Shown here piece by piece: positions 34,257 through 42,706 of a stretch of 54,054 nucleotides of DNA. The notes under the pieces were generated by a model, which searched no databases, was not told the origin of the DNA, and saw nothing but the letters and a program-made list of their open reading frames with translations. The first letter of the stretch is position 1. The number at the start of each line of letters is the position of its first letter. This DNA is from CALJTV01 sp034435835 (GTDB lineage: Bacteria; Chloroflexota; Dehalococcoidia; GIF9; UBA5629), in NCBI GenBank assembly GCA_034435835.1, contig DAOTWF010000010.1, positions 1 through 54,054 on the forward strand, in the 5' to 3' direction. Both the position numbers and the translations under genes were made by a program.

Positions 34257-34726
34257 CCATGATGAAAGTGGAGAAAGCCAGGATAGCAGATGTCCAGAGG
34301 ATTCACGAGCTGATCAACAGCTTCGCTGACAGGGGTGAGATGTTGCCCAGGGCGCTTAGCGAGATATATGAAAACCTAAGAGACTTTTTTGTCATTAGAG
34401 AAGAGCATGGGGAGGTCATCGGCTGTGTGGCTTTGCATATTAACTGGTCAGACCTGGCTGAAATAAAGTCGCTGGCGGTGAGCGAGGATAAGCAAGCTCA
34501 GGGATTGGGTTCCATGCTTGTCGAGGCATGCTTGCAAGAGGCGAAAGAACTAGGGATACCCACGGTATTTTGTCTGACTTACAAGCCGGCGTTTTTTGAG
34601 AAGCACAATTTCCGTCGTGTGGACAAAATGGAGCTGCCCCGGAAAGTGTGGTCAGAATGTTACCGTTGCCCCAAGTTTCCTGATTGTGATGAGGTGGCTC
34701 TTGTCTATAAATTTAACAATGTGTAG
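34253..34726 (+). CDS. N-acetyltransferase, short ArgA-like (GNAT family)
   Basis: This 157-residue GNAT has the acetyl-CoA-binding motif A VSEDKQAQGLGSMLVEACL (about 76-94). After a KPAFFEKHNF segment comes the C-terminal Cys cluster ECYRCPKFPDCDEVAL (C136, C139, C145), a hallmark of the short N-acetylglutamate synthase-like acetyltransferases that start arginine synthesis in many bacteria without a long ArgA. Glutamate acetylation is inferred from family resemblance only; no arg genes are nearby. It overlaps nadK. Confidence 0.85.
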   Translation: MTMMKVEKARIADVQRIHELINSFADRGEMLPRALSEIYENLRDFFVIREEHGEVIGCVALHINWSDLAEIKSLAVSEDKQAQGLGSMLVEACLQEAKELGIPTVFCLTYKPAFFEKHNFRRVDKMELPRKVWSECYRCPKFPDCDEVALVYKFNNV

Positions 34727-34763
34727 CTTTTGACTTGTGTTTGCAGCGGAGGTAAGCAAGGAA

Positions 34764-35324
34764 ATGTTAGCTAGACGAGAAGCAGGAATAGAAAAAACTG
34801 TGTCAAGTCAGCGGGTGTTTGAGGGACGAGCACTTAAATTGAGGATAGATACGGTGCTTAAACGTGGTGGCAAACAAACAACCAGGGAGATAGTGGAGCA
34901 CAGTGACTGCGTTGCTGTGGTGGTGGTGGATTCCAAGGACAGGGCTATCTTGGTTCGTCAGTACCGGAAGGCAGTGGACAAATTTTTGCTTGAAATACCG
35001 GCAGGCAGCATAGAGCCCGGTGAACAACCGATTGAATGTGTGCGGCGAGAGTTACAGGAAGAGACAGGTTACTTACCAAATAGGATAGAACGGCTGGGTG
35101 GCTTTTACTCCGCTCCCGGATATTGCACGGAGTACTTGCACCTCTATTTAGCCACCCATTTGATACCCAGTCGGAGAAAAGCCGAAGACACGGACGAAAT
35201 AGAGGTCGTCCGTATTCCATTGTCCCGAATCCCTGATATGATTGCTTCGGGTGAGATTTGCGATGCCAAGAGCATTGCTGGGCTGTTGCGTGTTATCTCT
35301 CTGGGGTTGCGCGGCAGTGGTTAA
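34764..35324 (+). CDS. NUDIX hydrolase, ADP-ribose pyrophosphatase type
   Basis: This 186-residue protein starts at the ATG at 34764, with GGAGG eleven bases upstream; a GTG at 34737 has no ribosome binding site. The Nudix box is complete: GSIEPGEQPIECVRRELQEE then TGYL. Upstream is VRQYRKAVDKFLLEIPAG, and downstream GGFYSAPGYCTEYLHLYLA, which identifies the ADP-sugar pyrophosphatase (NudF-like) subgroup. It would cleave ADP-ribose to AMP and ribose 5-phosphate. Proximity to nadK fits NAD turnover. It converges with the TCA operon. Confidence 0.9.
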   Translation: MLARREAGIEKTVSSQRVFEGRALKLRIDTVLKRGGKQTTREIVEHSDCVAVVVVDSKDRAILVRQYRKAVDKFLLEIPAGSIEPGEQPIECVRRELQEETGYLPNRIERLGGFYSAPGYCTEYLHLYLATHLIPSRRKAEDTDEIEVVRIPLSRIPDMIASGEICDAKSIAGLLRVISLGLRGSG

Positions 35325-35369
35325 AGTGTGTCCCAGCGGCAAGCGCGGTTCTTCGGTGGCTTATGGTTC

Positions 35370-35924
35370 CTAGAGAATACGGTATTTGGCTTTGCCCTCT
35401 TCATAAAGGTCACCGCCGTAGATGTCGTTAATGACTGTGACAGGGAAATCTTCTACCTCCAGGCGGCGGATAGCCTCAGCCCCGAGGTCCTCGTAGGCTA
35501 TGGTCTCTGCTTTCTTGATGCATTTGGAAGCCAGTGCACCAGCTCCGCCTATAGCAGCGAAATAAACTGCCTTGTACTTTTTAATGGCTTCCTTTACCTG
35601 CTGGGATCTGTTGCCCTTTCCGATCATGCCCCTGAGACCAGCAGCAAGCAGGCGCGGGGTATAGCTGTCCATTCTGCCGCTGGTGGTCGGTCCGGCGGCG
35701 CCGATCACCTGTCCCGGTCTGGCAGGTGTTGGTCCCATGTAGTAAATTACTTGGTCTCTAATGTCGAAGGGGAGTTTTTCGCCCCTGTCAAGCACCTCCA
35801 CCATTCGTTTGTGGGCTGCGTCCCTAGCGGCGTATATAACTCCTGTGATCAGTACCTGGTCACCTGCCCTGAGCTTTTCTGCTGCCTTTTCGTCGAGCGG
35901 TGTGGCAATGCGGATGATGTCCAT
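35370..35924 (-). CDS. fumarate hydratase class I, beta (C-terminal) subunit
   Basis: This 184-residue protein carries the beta domain of two-subunit iron-sulfur fumarase. Motifs are AGDQVLITGVIYAARDAAHK, MGPTPARPGQVIGAAGPTTS, GRMD and KYKAVYFAAIGGAGALASKC. Together with the alpha subunit at 39313-40158 it hydrates fumarate to malate. It is the last gene of the long TCA operon, three bases after sdhB. The two fumarase subunits are split by the four sdh genes, which is unusual. Confidence 0.95.
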   Translation of the reverse strand: MDIIRIATPLDEKAAEKLRAGDQVLITGVIYAARDAAHKRMVEVLDRGEKLPFDIRDQVIYYMGPTPARPGQVIGAAGPTTSGRMDSYTPRLLAAGLRGMIGKGNRSQQVKEAIKKYKAVYFAAIGGAGALASKCIKKAETIAYEDLGAEAIRRLEVEDFPVTVINDIYGGDLYEEGKAKYRIL

Positions 35925-35927
35925 GTT

Positions 35928-36773
35928 TCATCCCTCCATCGCGTCTGTCTTATCGTTTACAGTAAACTGAGGAAATGGTAGTTTGGGCTTACTGTGGGTC
36001 GGGGATGCGACTGTTGGGGCTGGTTCCCTTTTCTTTGACAGGTTTGTAGTGCGAGCTACCAGGCGTCTTTTGAGCAGTTGAATTGCTAGTGCTGGATCGA
36101 CCCCTTTAGGGCAGGCGTCGGAGCATGCACCGGCGAGATGGCAATGCCATATGCCGTTTTCGCTGTCAACCAGCACGAGCCTTTCTTGTTCGCCATTGTC
36201 CCTGCTGTCAGCACAATAGCGATAGCACTGGGCTAGGGCTTGTGGGCTCAGAAATTGTCTGTTGGTGGCGGAGGTTGGGCAGGCAGAGATACATATACCA
36301 CATTTCACGCAGTATGTGAATTGCAGGAAGCTCTCCAGTTCTTCGGGCGACTGAGCGAACTCAGCGGTGGGGTTGTCCATCTCTGGCTTGTCAGCACGGA
36401 TGATATAAGGCTTGATCATCATGTGTTTTTCAAAGAGCGGAGTAAGGTCTACGACTAGGTCCTTTATTACAGGTAGGTTAGGTAGGGGTTCGACGGTCAC
36501 CGTCTTCGTTTTGAGTTCTTCTATCTGAGTGTGGCAGGCAAGGTGCGGGTACTTATTGATTAACATGCCACAGGAGCCGCAGATCGCCATCCGGCAGGAG
36601 GTGCGGAATGCCAGAGTGCTATCCAGGTTCTCCTTAATGTACAGCAGTGCATCGAGTACTGTCATGCCACGGGTGGCGGGGATAACAAACGTGTCGAAGT
36701 GCGGTTTGCTGTCTTTTTCAGGATTGTAGCGTCGAACTTTGAAGGTTGTATTTTTTGGGCTATGCTCTTTCAT
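35928..36773 (-). CDS. sdhB: succinate dehydrogenase/fumarate reductase iron-sulfur subunit
   Basis: This 281-residue protein has three cluster sites. The 2Fe-2S ligands are C60, C65, C68 and C80 (FRTSCRMAICGSCGM). The 4Fe-4S ligands are C155, C158, C161 and C221 (CVKCGICISACP). The 3Fe-4S ligands are C165, C211 and C217. This matches the E. coli FrdB/SdhB layout. The last 40 residues are a Pro/Lys-rich tail not usual in the family. It passes electrons between the flavoprotein and the membrane subunits. Confidence 0.96.
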   Translation of the reverse strand: MKEHSPKNTTFKVRRYNPEKDSKPHFDTFVIPATRGMTVLDALLYIKENLDSTLAFRTSCRMAICGSCGMLINKYPHLACHTQIEELKTKTVTVEPLPNLPVIKDLVVDLTPLFEKHMMIKPYIIRADKPEMDNPTAEFAQSPEELESFLQFTYCVKCGICISACPTSATNRQFLSPQALAQCYRYCADSRDNGEQERLVLVDSENGIWHCHLAGACSDACPKGVDPALAIQLLKRRLVARTTNLSKKREPAPTVASPTHSKPKLPFPQFTVNDKTDAMEG

Positions 36774-36786
36774 GACACACGTTCTC

Positions 36787-37149
36787 CTACTTGGTTAGCA
36801 GGATTAGGGGGACATAGGTACCCCAAACAAACGCCAGTATACCGAAAGCTAGTATGCCCCAGGTTACCACCTGCCTGACTTTGCGCGATTGTATCAATTC
36901 AAATAGGATGTTCCGGAGTCCGTATAATGCGTGGTAGAGGACGAAAGCCAATAGTGCTATGTACAGAGTCACCCAAACAACATCCCGGGAGCGCTGCAAC
37001 ATGGATGACCAGGATGTGGGTTCTTTGGCATCGATACCGAAAGCATTGAGGATGTCGTCGAGGTGCATCCAGACCATATGTATACCCAGCGTGACTGCTA
37101 TCAGTATGCCGGTGACCAGTTGCGCTAGCCACAGATAGGTATTTTTCAT
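36787..37149 (-). CDS. sdhD: succinate dehydrogenase membrane anchor subunit
   Basis: This 120-residue protein has three membrane helices (about 7-28, 58-80, 94-116). Histidines at TLGIHMVWMH and FVLYHALYGLRN are well placed for heme or quinone interaction. One base separates it from the cytochrome b subunit gene upstream. The name sdhD is positional; the succinate dehydrogenase and fumarate reductase directions cannot be separated by sequence. Confidence 0.85.
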   Translation of the reverse strand: MKNTYLWLAQLVTGILIAVTLGIHMVWMHLDDILNAFGIDAKEPTSWSSMLQRSRDVVWVTLYIALLAFVLYHALYGLRNILFELIQSRKVRQVVTWGILAFGILAFVWGTYVPLILLTK

Positions 37150-37150
37150 G

Positions 37151-37591
37151 TTAGCCTCCGACTATGAAATCGTAGAGGAAGACAAGCGCGATCAAGGCAG
37201 CTGTACCTACCAGAGCCATCGACCAGCGGCGACTTTTGCGCAGGGAGTCTCGGTAGGGGTATATAGGGGGAACAGGCTTACCCATGCCAAAGCCTAACTC
37301 TTGGATAATGAGTCGTAAGCCGTTCAGGGAGTGGTAGGCGAAAGCCAAGACCACCAGGTATTCTCCCAGTTTGAACCAAGGGTTGTGCAGGATCTCCATG
37401 GCAGCCTCCCAGCTTTGTTGCTGCATACGGAAGAAGGTGGTGACAGAGAGGTGGATTAGGAAAAAAACGAGAATCCCGAGCCCGGTGATCCTGTGCAGTG
37501 TGTAGAGGTAACGCTCTATCCTGTAGTTACCTCCCCATAGCCAGCCCAGTATACCCAAACGGTTTTCTCTTCTAGGGTGTGGTTGCTTCAT
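37151..37591 (-). CDS. sdhC: succinate dehydrogenase cytochrome b subunit
   Basis: This 146-residue protein has three membrane helices. It contains YRIERYLYTLHRITGLGILV then FFLIHL, with the conserved H-R-x-T-G of SdhC and a heme-ligand candidate His in FFLIHLSV; another His pair is in AFAYHSLNGLRL. It follows sdhA after 15 bases. Confidence 0.88.
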   Translation of the reverse strand: MKQPHPRRENRLGILGWLWGGNYRIERYLYTLHRITGLGILVFFLIHLSVTTFFRMQQQSWEAAMEILHNPWFKLGEYLVVLAFAYHSLNGLRLIIQELGFGMGKPVPPIYPYRDSLRKSRRWSMALVGTAALIALVFLYDFIVGG

Positions 37592-37606
37592 GATTGTCTC
37601 CTTGGA

Positions 37607-39316
37607 TTAGTACTTCCTTTCCACCGGCTGCCACAAGGTGATTTTCACCGGAATATATTCAAGCTTTGGGCCTTCAGGAGAATAGTAAGCCAGCGTATGC
37701 TTGAGCCAGTTAACGTCGTCACGTTGTGGAAAGTCTCTTCGGGAATGTGCCCCTCGGGACTCTGTTCTTGCTAGAGCACCGACAGCGATGACTTCAGCCA
37801 GATCAACGAGGTTCTCCACTTCCAGCGCGCTGAGCAGGTCGGTATTGTATACACGGCTTCTGTCGGTCACCTTAATACTTGGTAGACACTGCTTTATTTC
37901 TTGTATTTTTCGCAGGGCTGTGTTCAAGCCCTCGGCGGTGCGAAAGACCCCCACGTTCTTGTCCATGGTTCGCTGCAGCTCTTTTCGCAGAGCATAGGCA
38001 CTTTCTTTGTTGTTTGGCGAGAAACGGCCAAAGATGCGTATTTCTTCATCTTTGAGGTCTGCTTCTGCTGGAATGGGTGGGAATGCCTTCTGTTTCTGGG
38101 CGTATTTTGCAGCATTATTTCCCGCTATTTTACCCCACACCAGACATTCGGTGGTGGAGTTGGAGCCCAAACGGTTGGCGCCATGGAGGGAGACGCACGC
38201 CGCTTCACCAGCTGCCCATATCCCTTCTACCAGAGTAGCCCCTTCGATATCGGTGTGGACCCCCCCCATAAAATAGTGTGCCGCGGGGCGGACTGGGATG
38301 GGCTCATAAATGGGATCGATGAAATTGAACTTTATGGCGACCTCCCTTATCATTGGTAACCGCTCATTGATCTTGGCAGCCCCGAGGTGGCGGAGGTCTA
38401 GATGAACATAGTCAAGACCTTCAGGACCGGCAAAGCCCCGCCCTTCTTCGATCTCAGTTATCTCGGAGCGGGAGACGATGTCCCGAGGTGCTACCTCGAG
38501 TCTGGACGGAGCATATTTTTGCATAAACCTCTCATTTTTGTTATTCAGTAGGTAGCCTCCTTCTCCTCTGGCAGCTTCGGTTATCAGTATACCCGAGGGC
38601 ACCAGCCCGGTGGGATGGAACTGGACGAATTCCAGGTCTTTGATCGGCAGTCCAGCGCGGTAAGCCATAGCCATGCCGTCGCCGGTGGCGGTGAGGGAAT
38701 AGGTGGTAAAGCCAAACATGCGGCAGGCGCCGCCAGTGGCGATAACCAGTGACTTGCCGCGGATAAAAAAGAAATCGCCGGTGGTCAGGTCCCAGACAGT
38801 GATGCCACAGAATACGTTGTCCTTGATAAAAATGGAGGTGACATAGCATTCGTCGTAGCGGGTGACATTGTTGTACCTTTGCAGGGTATCGTACAGTGTC
38901 TGCATTTCAGCGAAACCAGTCTTGTCAGCAGCGAAAACTGCTCTATCGAAGGAGTGTCCGCCAAAGGGCCTCTGGGCGATCCTTCCGTCCGGGCGTCGTG
39001 ACCAGGGAATCCCCCAGTGTTCCAGCAGCAGAATCTCTTTTGGTGCCTCTTCAACAAAGCGCATCACCACGTCTTGGTCGCAGAGGAAGTCAGCCCCTCT
39101 AACTGTGTCCCAGGCATGGAGTTCAAAACTGTCCCCCTCTTCAGGTTGCATCACCGCTGCTGTGCCTCCTTCAGCGCAAACGGAGTGGGAACGCATTAGC
39201 TGTACTTTGGAGACTATGGCAATGTCCAGTTCGGAGTTCTTTGCAGCTTCAATTGCCGCTCTCAGTCCAGCGAGACCTGAGCCTAGGATTATGACGTCAT
39301 GCTGGAGGCTGGTCAT
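37607..39316 (-). CDS. sdhA: succinate dehydrogenase/fumarate reductase flavoprotein subunit
   Basis: This flavoprotein has 569 residues from the ATG at 39316, which has AAGGAGG nine bases upstream and overlaps the fumarase alpha stop codon; an earlier ATG lacks a site. FAD-binding GSGLAGLRAAIEAAKN is at 12-27, and H44 in MRSHSVCAEGGTA is the covalent FAD-linking His. Active-site segments are QFHPTGLVPSGILITEAARG and RPAAHYFMGGVHTD. It oxidises succinate to fumarate or the reverse in a quinone-linked complex. Confidence 0.97.
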   Translation of the reverse strand: MTSLQHDVIILGSGLAGLRAAIEAAKNSELDIAIVSKVQLMRSHSVCAEGGTAAVMQPEEGDSFELHAWDTVRGADFLCDQDVVMRFVEEAPKEILLLEHWGIPWSRRPDGRIAQRPFGGHSFDRAVFAADKTGFAEMQTLYDTLQRYNNVTRYDECYVTSIFIKDNVFCGITVWDLTTGDFFFIRGKSLVIATGGACRMFGFTTYSLTATGDGMAMAYRAGLPIKDLEFVQFHPTGLVPSGILITEAARGEGGYLLNNKNERFMQKYAPSRLEVAPRDIVSRSEITEIEEGRGFAGPEGLDYVHLDLRHLGAAKINERLPMIREVAIKFNFIDPIYEPIPVRPAAHYFMGGVHTDIEGATLVEGIWAAGEAACVSLHGANRLGSNSTTECLVWGKIAGNNAAKYAQKQKAFPPIPAEADLKDEEIRIFGRFSPNNKESAYALRKELQRTMDKNVGVFRTAEGLNTALRKIQEIKQCLPSIKVTDRSRVYNTDLLSALEVENLVDLAEVIAVGALARTESRGAHSRRDFPQRDDVNWLKHTLAYYSPEGPKLEYIPVKITLWQPVERKY

Positions 39317-40158
39317 ATCGTTGCCTCCTTGCGTCTGGCACACCAGCATTGGATGTTAACAGCCACAGGAAGGCTAGCGATATGGGCAGGGAAAACCTCA
39401 GCGTGGACTGCCAGTGCGGTAATCCTGCCACCGTAGCCCATTGCCCCGATGCCCAGGTTGTTGATGCGCCTCAGGATTTCCCTCTCCAGTTCAGCAATTT
39501 CAGGGTCCGGGTTAGGTTCTCCGACCTTACGCAATAGTGCCTTCTTAGCTATTGTCATAGCTTTGTCGGTGGTACCGCCTATACCGATCCCCACTATTAT
39601 CGGTGGACACGGGTTGCTGCCCGACTCTTCCACAAGGGTCACGACGAAATCAACAATACCCTCACGGCCTTTTGCTGGTGGTAGCACTGTTAGTCTGGAG
39701 CAGTTTTCCGAACCACCGCCCTTAGGCATCACGACGATTTTGAGTTTATCTCCAGGGACAATTTCAGTATGTATAACCGCGGGTGTGTTGTCCTTGGTAT
39801 TGATGCGTGCCGAGAACGGTTGTCTCACCATCGATTTTCTCAAGTAGCCTTTATCATAAGCCTGGCGCACACCCTCGTTTACACATTCCTCAAGGTTGCC
39901 CCCGATTATGTGCACATCCTGGCCGATGTCCAGAAATACCACCGCTGTTCCTGTGTCCTGGCATAGTGGTATCCCCTCGCTGGCAGCAATGCGGACATTT
40001 TCGAGCATTTTGTCCAGTACATCCCTGGCTACCGGTGACTCCTCTTGCTCCTTTGACTGTTTCAATGCCTCGAGCACATCTTCTGGAAGGTGGAGACAGG
40101 CATCCAGAAACAAACTGGATATGGTTTCTGTAATTGTCTTACAGTCTATCTGGCGCAT
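39313..40158 (-). CDS. fumarate hydratase class I, alpha (N-terminal) subunit
   Basis: This 281-residue iron-sulfur hydro-lyase subunit has cluster Cys in EGIPLCQDTGTAVVFLDIG and GGSENCSRLTVLPPAKG, plus ESGSNPCPPIIVGIGIGGTT (three Cys in all). The start ATG follows the mdh stop after six bases upstream in the operon. It is the partner of the beta subunit at 35370-35924. The enzyme is oxygen-sensitive, in keeping with an anaerobic lifestyle. Confidence 0.95.
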   Translation of the reverse strand: MRQIDCKTITETISSLFLDACLHLPEDVLEALKQSKEQEESPVARDVLDKMLENVRIAASEGIPLCQDTGTAVVFLDIGQDVHIIGGNLEECVNEGVRQAYDKGYLRKSMVRQPFSARINTKDNTPAVIHTEIVPGDKLKIVVMPKGGGSENCSRLTVLPPAKGREGIVDFVVTLVEESGSNPCPPIIVGIGIGGTTDKAMTIAKKALLRKVGEPNPDPEIAELEREILRRINNLGIGAMGYGGRITALAVHAEVFPAHIASLPVAVNIQCWCARRKEATI

Positions 40159-40164
40159 TACCGT

Positions 40165-41094
40165 TTACTCCAGCTTCATAATTTTCACCAGTTCTCGCAC
40201 AGCCTCGGCTGACTTCTTGAGAGCGGCACTCTCCTCTGGCGTTAGCTTTAGCTCAATTATTTGCTCGACACCGTTTCTTCCTAGTTTTACCGGTACGCCA
40301 ACGACTACGTCTTTAATACCGTATTCCCCGTCCAGATATACGGCGCATGGCAGTATTCTCTTTCTGTCAAGTAGTACAGACTCCACCATTTGTTCGGTGG
40401 CTGCTGCCGGTGCGTAGAACGCGCTACCTGTCTTTAGCAGAGCAACTATTTCACCTCCTCCCTTAACTGTCCGCTCCACAATGCTATCGATCTTCTCTTT
40501 GGGCAGGATTTCGGTCAGAGGGACATTGCCTACCGTCGTCAGCCTGGGAATAGCCACCATGGTGTCGCCATGTCCGCCCAGGATGCAGGCATGGACGTCC
40601 TGCGCCGAGACATTCAATTCTTGGGCTATGAACGTCCTGAATCTAGCGGTGTCAAGGATACCCGACTGACCGAAGACACGATTTCTGGGGAATTTGCTGA
40701 CATGGAGAGCCAGTTGCGTCATCGCGTCCAGCGGGTTGGCTACCATGATGATAATACAATTAGGTGAGTACTTAATTGCCTGTTCGGTGACTGACTTTAC
40801 GATGTTCATATTAGTCAAGACGAGGTCATCGCGGCTCATCCCCGGTTTTCTAGGGACGCCGGAGGTGATCACCACTATGTCGGAATTGGCAGTTTCCTCA
40901 TAGGAATTTGTCCCGATTACCTTAGCATCGGAACCGACGATCGGACCGCTCTGTAGCATATCAAGCCCCTTACCTTGGGGTAACCCCTCCACTATGTCCA
41001 CAAGGACTACATCCGCATAGCCTTTTTCGGCAATACGCTGGGCAAGCGTTGCCCCCACGTTCCCAGCACCGATTACAGTCACTTTTGAGCGCAT
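40165..41094 (-). CDS. mdh: malate dehydrogenase (LDH-like type)
   Basis: This 309-residue NAD-dependent enzyme has the Rossmann motif IGAGNVGATLAQRIAEKG. Substrate loop SGVPRKPGMSRDDL has Arg at the positions that select malate over lactate (lactate dehydrogenases have Q-K-P-G-E-T-R). The catalytic pair is D in ILDTARFR and H in ILGGHGDTMV. It interconverts malate and oxaloacetate and links fumarase to the carboxyltransferase upstream in the operon. Confidence 0.97.
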   Translation of the reverse strand: MRSKVTVIGAGNVGATLAQRIAEKGYADVVLVDIVEGLPQGKGLDMLQSGPIVGSDAKVIGTNSYEETANSDIVVITSGVPRKPGMSRDDLVLTNMNIVKSVTEQAIKYSPNCIIIMVANPLDAMTQLALHVSKFPRNRVFGQSGILDTARFRTFIAQELNVSAQDVHACILGGHGDTMVAIPRLTTVGNVPLTEILPKEKIDSIVERTVKGGGEIVALLKTGSAFYAPAAATEQMVESVLLDRKRILPCAVYLDGEYGIKDVVVGVPVKLGRNGVEQIIELKLTPEESAALKKSAEAVRELVKIMKLE

Positions 41095-41104
41095 TTTGCC
41101 CTCC

Positions 41105-42187
41105 TTATCCCGTTTTCATTTTACTAATCACTGCATCCGCAACTTCGGCGGTGGTGGCTGCCGGCTGGTTGCGGTCAGCTTTCAAATCGTAGGTGACTTT
41201 TTTTCCTTCTTGGATAACTGCGGCTATTGCCCTTTCCACGCTGGTTGCTACTTCATGCTCACCGAGGTGATAGAGCATGAGCACGGCAGAAAGCATCATC
41301 GCCATCGGGTTAACCTTGTTTTGCCCGGTGTATTTTGGCGCACTACCGTGTGTCGGCTCAAAGACGGCAGCGTTGTCACCGATATTTGCGCCAGGAGCTA
41401 GACCAAGGCCGCCTATAAGTCCAGCACAGAGGTCGGAAACGATGTCGCCATACAGGTTCGGCAGAACGATAACATCATACTGCTGAGGGGCTCGGACCAG
41501 CCTCATGCAGAGGGCATCGATGACCACGTCTTCAAATTCTATATCAGGGTAGTCTTTCGCCACCTCGCGAGCTACAGCCAGAAAGAGTCCATCGGAGAAC
41601 TTCATAATGTTTGCTTTGTGGGCAGCTGAGACCTTTTTTCTACCTTTGGTGCGGGCGTACTCAAAGGCAAACTTGATGATGCGCCTCGATGCAGTTTCAG
41701 AGATCGCTTTAAGACTGAACCCGCTATCCTCTCTTAACTTTTCTCCTGAACTTTTTGCCACCAGTTCTGACAGTTGTTTTGCCTCCTGGCTCCCTCTGGC
41801 GAATTCTATGCCGCTATAAAGGTCTTCGGTGTTTTCTCTGACCACTATGATGTCGACATTCTGAAACGGGGTAGACACCCCGGCGTATGTTTTGCAGGGA
41901 CGGAGGCAGGCATACAGATCCAGACTTTTCCTTAAGGCTACATTTACGCTGCGGAAGCCACTACCAACAGGAGTAGTCACCGGACCTTTCAGCGCTATTC
42001 TATTTCTTCTTATGGACTCGAGGACGGTTTCCGGCAAAGGCGTGCCGAATTTGTCCTGGGCTTGTTGACCGACTATATGGATATCCCATTCAAATTTCAG
42101 TCCGGTGGCTTCTAGGACTTTTACTGTCGCCTCTGTAATCTCAGGTCCTATTCCGTCTCCGGGGAGAAGGGTTATGCGGTAGCTCAT
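41105..42187 (-). CDS. icd: isocitrate dehydrogenase, predicted NADP-dependent
   Basis: This beta-decarboxylating dehydrogenase has 360 residues. Substrate residues S80 and N82 in RSVNVALRK, with R86, match the isocitrate-binding S113/N115/R119 of E. coli Icd, and RENTEDLYSGIE is the isocitrate form (isopropylmalate dehydrogenases read RELTGGIYFG). The cofactor loop H280-GSAPKYTGQNKVNP has Lys-Tyr at 285-286, the pair that binds the 2'-phosphate of NADP in E. coli (K344-Y345), while NAD enzymes have Asp-Ile. The chain is shorter than E. coli Icd. Next to it is a two-subunit aconitase-like enzyme, so the pair could convert citrate to 2-oxoglutarate. Confidence 0.9.
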   Translation of the reverse strand: MSYRITLLPGDGIGPEITEATVKVLEATGLKFEWDIHIVGQQAQDKFGTPLPETVLESIRRNRIALKGPVTTPVGSGFRSVNVALRKSLDLYACLRPCKTYAGVSTPFQNVDIIVVRENTEDLYSGIEFARGSQEAKQLSELVAKSSGEKLREDSGFSLKAISETASRRIIKFAFEYARTKGRKKVSAAHKANIMKFSDGLFLAVAREVAKDYPDIEFEDVVIDALCMRLVRAPQQYDVIVLPNLYGDIVSDLCAGLIGGLGLAPGANIGDNAAVFEPTHGSAPKYTGQNKVNPMAMMLSAVLMLYHLGEHEVATSVERAIAAVIQEGKKVTYDLKADRNQPAATTAEVADAVISKMKTG

Positions 42188-42199
42188 AGCTGTGACTTG

Positions 42200-42706
42200 T
42201 TATAGCTTAAAACCGCCATACTTATTGATATAGGGGATGAGTCCTCCCTCTTTCATAATATTCAGCATTACTTCAGGGATTTTGCCGAAGGTGAGCTTGG
42301 CGCCGGAGGTAAGGTTGGTTATTGTTCCTGCTGCCAGGTCCACTTCTATTTCATCTCCATCTTTGATCTTATCGGTATCGCATATCAACACAGGGAGTCC
42401 CTGATTTATGGCATTCCGGAAGAATATTCTGGCGACAGATTTTGCCAGAATGGCGCTTATGCCAGCCATTTTGATTACCACGGCTGCGTGCTCACGACTG
42501 GAGCCGAGCCCAAAATTCTTGCCAGCAACGATGAAGTCACCCGGCTGCACCCTTGAGACGAAGGTGGGGTCGGCATCCTCCATCACGTGTTTAGCTAGCT
42601 CGGGGAGGTTACTCCGGAGATGTGCATATTTACCCGGCACTATGTGGTCTGTGGAGATACCATCCCCGAACTTATGCGCCTTGCCCTTCATTATTGCGGA
42701 AATCAT
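42200..42706 (-). CDS. aconitase-family hydro-lyase, small (swivel) subunit
   Basis: This 168-residue swivel domain has DGISTDHIVPGKYAHL and FGLGSSREHAAVVIKMAG, the latter holding the catalytic Ser and substrate-binding Arg. By family it is LeuD-like (isopropylmalate/homoaconitase small subunit). The substrate loop after DHI reads VPGKYAHLRSN, which I cannot assign. Its ATG overlaps the large-subunit stop codon. Because the next gene is an isocitrate and not an isopropylmalate dehydrogenase, and the operon is for the TCA cycle, citrate/isocitrate is the favoured substrate; isopropylmalate is the alternative. Confidence 0.85.
   Translation of the reverse strand: MISAIMKGKAHKFGDGISTDHIVPGKYAHLRSNLPELAKHVMEDADPTFVSRVQPGDFIVAGKNFGLGSSREHAAVVIKMAGISAILAKSVARIFFRNAINQGLPVLICDTDKIKDGDEIEVDLAAGTITNLTSGAKLTFGKIPEVMLNIMKEGGLIPYINKYGGFKL

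Noticed and set aside
41105..42187. 3-isopropylmalate dehydrogenase (leuB) as identity
   Set aside because: The chain has the isocitrate-type S-x-N and RENTEDLYSGIE motifs and lacks RELTGGIYFG.
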